DNA of 35,822 bases from Melioribacteraceae bacterium (GTDB lineage: Bacteria; Bacteroidota; Ignavibacteria; Ignavibacteriales; Melioribacteraceae): the NCBI GenBank assembly GCA_028282005.1, contig JANQIV010000223.1, positions 1 through 35,822 of the forward strand. The letters are read 5' to 3'. The notes below the pieces were generated by a model. It was not told the origin of the DNA. It saw only the letters and a list, made by a program, of their open reading frames with translations, and made no database searches. Below are positions 35,076 through 35,822 of this stretch, piece after piece. Positions within the stretch are counted from its first letter, which is position 1. Each line of letters opens with the position of its first letter. A program made the position numbers and the translations under genes.

Positions 35076-35687
35076 TTATTTGACTGGTTGTCTTATTACG
35101 GTTTTCCACCTTGCCGGATCAGCTCTACGAATGTCGCTGAGATAAATTTCGTGATGTTTTACTGAAATTTCATAGCCTGATTCTTCTATGAATTTATGGA
35201 GTTTTTCTATTGTGGGTCCTTCTTCGCTAAACGGACCAATGTGCATAATTTGAGCGGATTTCCCTTCGTGAAATTTTTTGAAATAAAGTTTGTCAATTGC
35301 GGGTAAATCTTTCTTCTTTTTTACTGCTTCAATAGCAGAATTTATATCTTCTTTGTTAATAAACTCTGGGTGCATAATCATCATTGTCCAAAACCAATCA
35401 TCTTTTCTTCCTTCAGTAAAAGCTGTGTGGTCGTCTGCCCACCATAAACCTTCCATCGGCATTACGGCGTAATCAATTCGTTTTTCGCCCTTTTTAATCA
35501 TAAACTTAAGTGTATATGCTGTTGAAAACAGAGCCTCTACAGCTTCTTTATATTCTTGGGAAGTATTCGGATCCCCTTTGCCGTCAATCATTAAAAATTG
35601 AAATTCGGGTACATCAACAATTTCACATTTTTTTGCTGATGGTTTATAAAGATTTTTGTATTCTTTTTTGTAATCTATCTTTTCCAT
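35076..35687 (-). CDS. GyrI-like small-molecule-binding domain protein
   Basis: A 203-aa protein consisting of a stand-alone GyrI-like (AraC effector-binding, SOUL-type) domain. Landmarks are VPEFQFLMIDGKGDPN, YTLKFMIKK, YAVMPMEGLWW, DDWFWTMMIMHPEFI, QIMHIGPFSEEGPTI and HEIYLSDIRRADP. The order and Trp-rich centre match a widespread family annotated GyrI-like. Some relatives bind hydrophobic cations and some are small-molecule hydrolases, so this may be detoxifying or sensing; no DNA-binding domain is attached. The site GGAGTGAAAA precedes ATG. No operon partner is evident. Confidence 0.88.
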   Translation of the reverse strand: MEKIDYKKEYKNLYKPSAKKCEIVDVPEFQFLMIDGKGDPNTSQEYKEAVEALFSTAYTLKFMIKKGEKRIDYAVMPMEGLWWADDHTAFTEGRKDDWFWTMMIMHPEFINKEDINSAIEAVKKKKDLPAIDKLYFKKFHEGKSAQIMHIGPFSEEGPTIEKLHKFIEESGYEISVKHHEIYLSDIRRADPARWKTVIRQPVK

Positions 35688-35798
35688 TTTTCACTCCATT
35701 TTTTCAATATTTAATAGACAATAAAAAATAATCAATTATTGTTTTCTTTGCATATCTTGCTTTAGTTAATACTTCTTTTATGTAAAAAAGGTTCGTGT

Positions 35799-35822
35799 AT
35801 GAATTTCAAGATGATAAATCTA
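35799..35822 (+). CDS. Possible start of a gene cut by the window edge
   Basis: AAAAGG (35786-35791) lies 7 bases before an ATG at 35799 that opens eight codons (MNFKMINL) to the end of the window. The spacing is good, but eight codons cannot prove a gene. Confidence 0.35.

Noticed and set aside
1..35822. CRISPR arrays, insertion sequences, phage genes, toxin-antitoxin pairs or defence islands
   Set aside because: No spaced direct repeats, transposase, integrase or terminal inverted repeats were seen on either strand; both tRNA genes lack attachment-site-like duplications nearby.

Overview
This window looks like chromosome of an AT-rich, Gram-negative member of the FCB group, most likely Ignavibacteriota (Ignavibacteria/Melioribacter relatives). 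The basis is the C-terminal type IX secretion (T9SS) sorting domain with the core NYPNPFNPSTTIRY at the end of the 524-aa secreted protein, a PorV/PorQ-family barrel, a TonB-dependent receptor with a carboxypeptidase-regulatory-like N-terminus, a propeller-type sensor kinase, and RsbW/RsbU-type partner-switching proteins. The phylum is inferred from these families, not from a marker gene. I see no phage, insertion sequence, integrase or CRISPR array. No gene-free stretch exceeds 300 bases; the longest is about 270 bases (29982-30248).

Layout. 1-4174 (minus strand): tRNA-Asp, 6-phosphofructokinase, RNase HIII and a SurA-like periplasmic chaperone; the last two are tightly coupled. 4271-8793 (plus): a 1055-aa sensor kinase with 14 propeller-blade motifs, then two NarL-type response regulators, the second with an eroded DNA-binding domain. 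8906-17936 (plus): TonB-dependent receptor, 1154-aa T9SS-exported surface protein, PorV/PorQ-like barrel and 524-aa T9SS-sorted protein with a duplicated sandwich domain, closed by a strong terminator. 17984-21797 (minus): exported GH13 alpha-amylase-family lipoprotein followed by a membrane-anchored SGNH hydrolase with TPRs. 21900-26527 (plus): DUF5989 mini-protein, tRNA-Ser with terminator, galE, a B12-binding/radical SAM protein, alanine racemase and a small lipoprotein. 26524-29981 (minus): a large lipoprotein and an outer-membrane barrel. 30249-33225 (plus): J-domain protein, RsbW-like kinase and Sel1-repeat protein. 33226-35687 (minus): RsbU-like PP2C phosphatase, bacteriohemerythrin and a GyrI-like protein. 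A possible gene start lies at the right edge.

How the genes may work together. The most coherent unit is 4271-21797. It resembles a polysaccharide utilisation locus in which a propeller sensor, split from its regulators rather than fused as in Bacteroides hybrid two-component systems, sits beside an outer-membrane import and surface-binding apparatus and an exported alpha-glucan hydrolase. No SusD-type lipoprotein is visible; T9SS-sorted proteins and a PorV-like barrel occupy that place. The substrate (starch or another alpha-glucan) is inferred only from the GH13 enzyme. A second unit, 30249-34320, combines a J-domain protein, an anti-sigma-type kinase, a Sel1-repeat protein and a PP2C phosphatase. 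It may be a stress or partner-switching module, but the STAS-domain antagonist such modules normally need is absent here.
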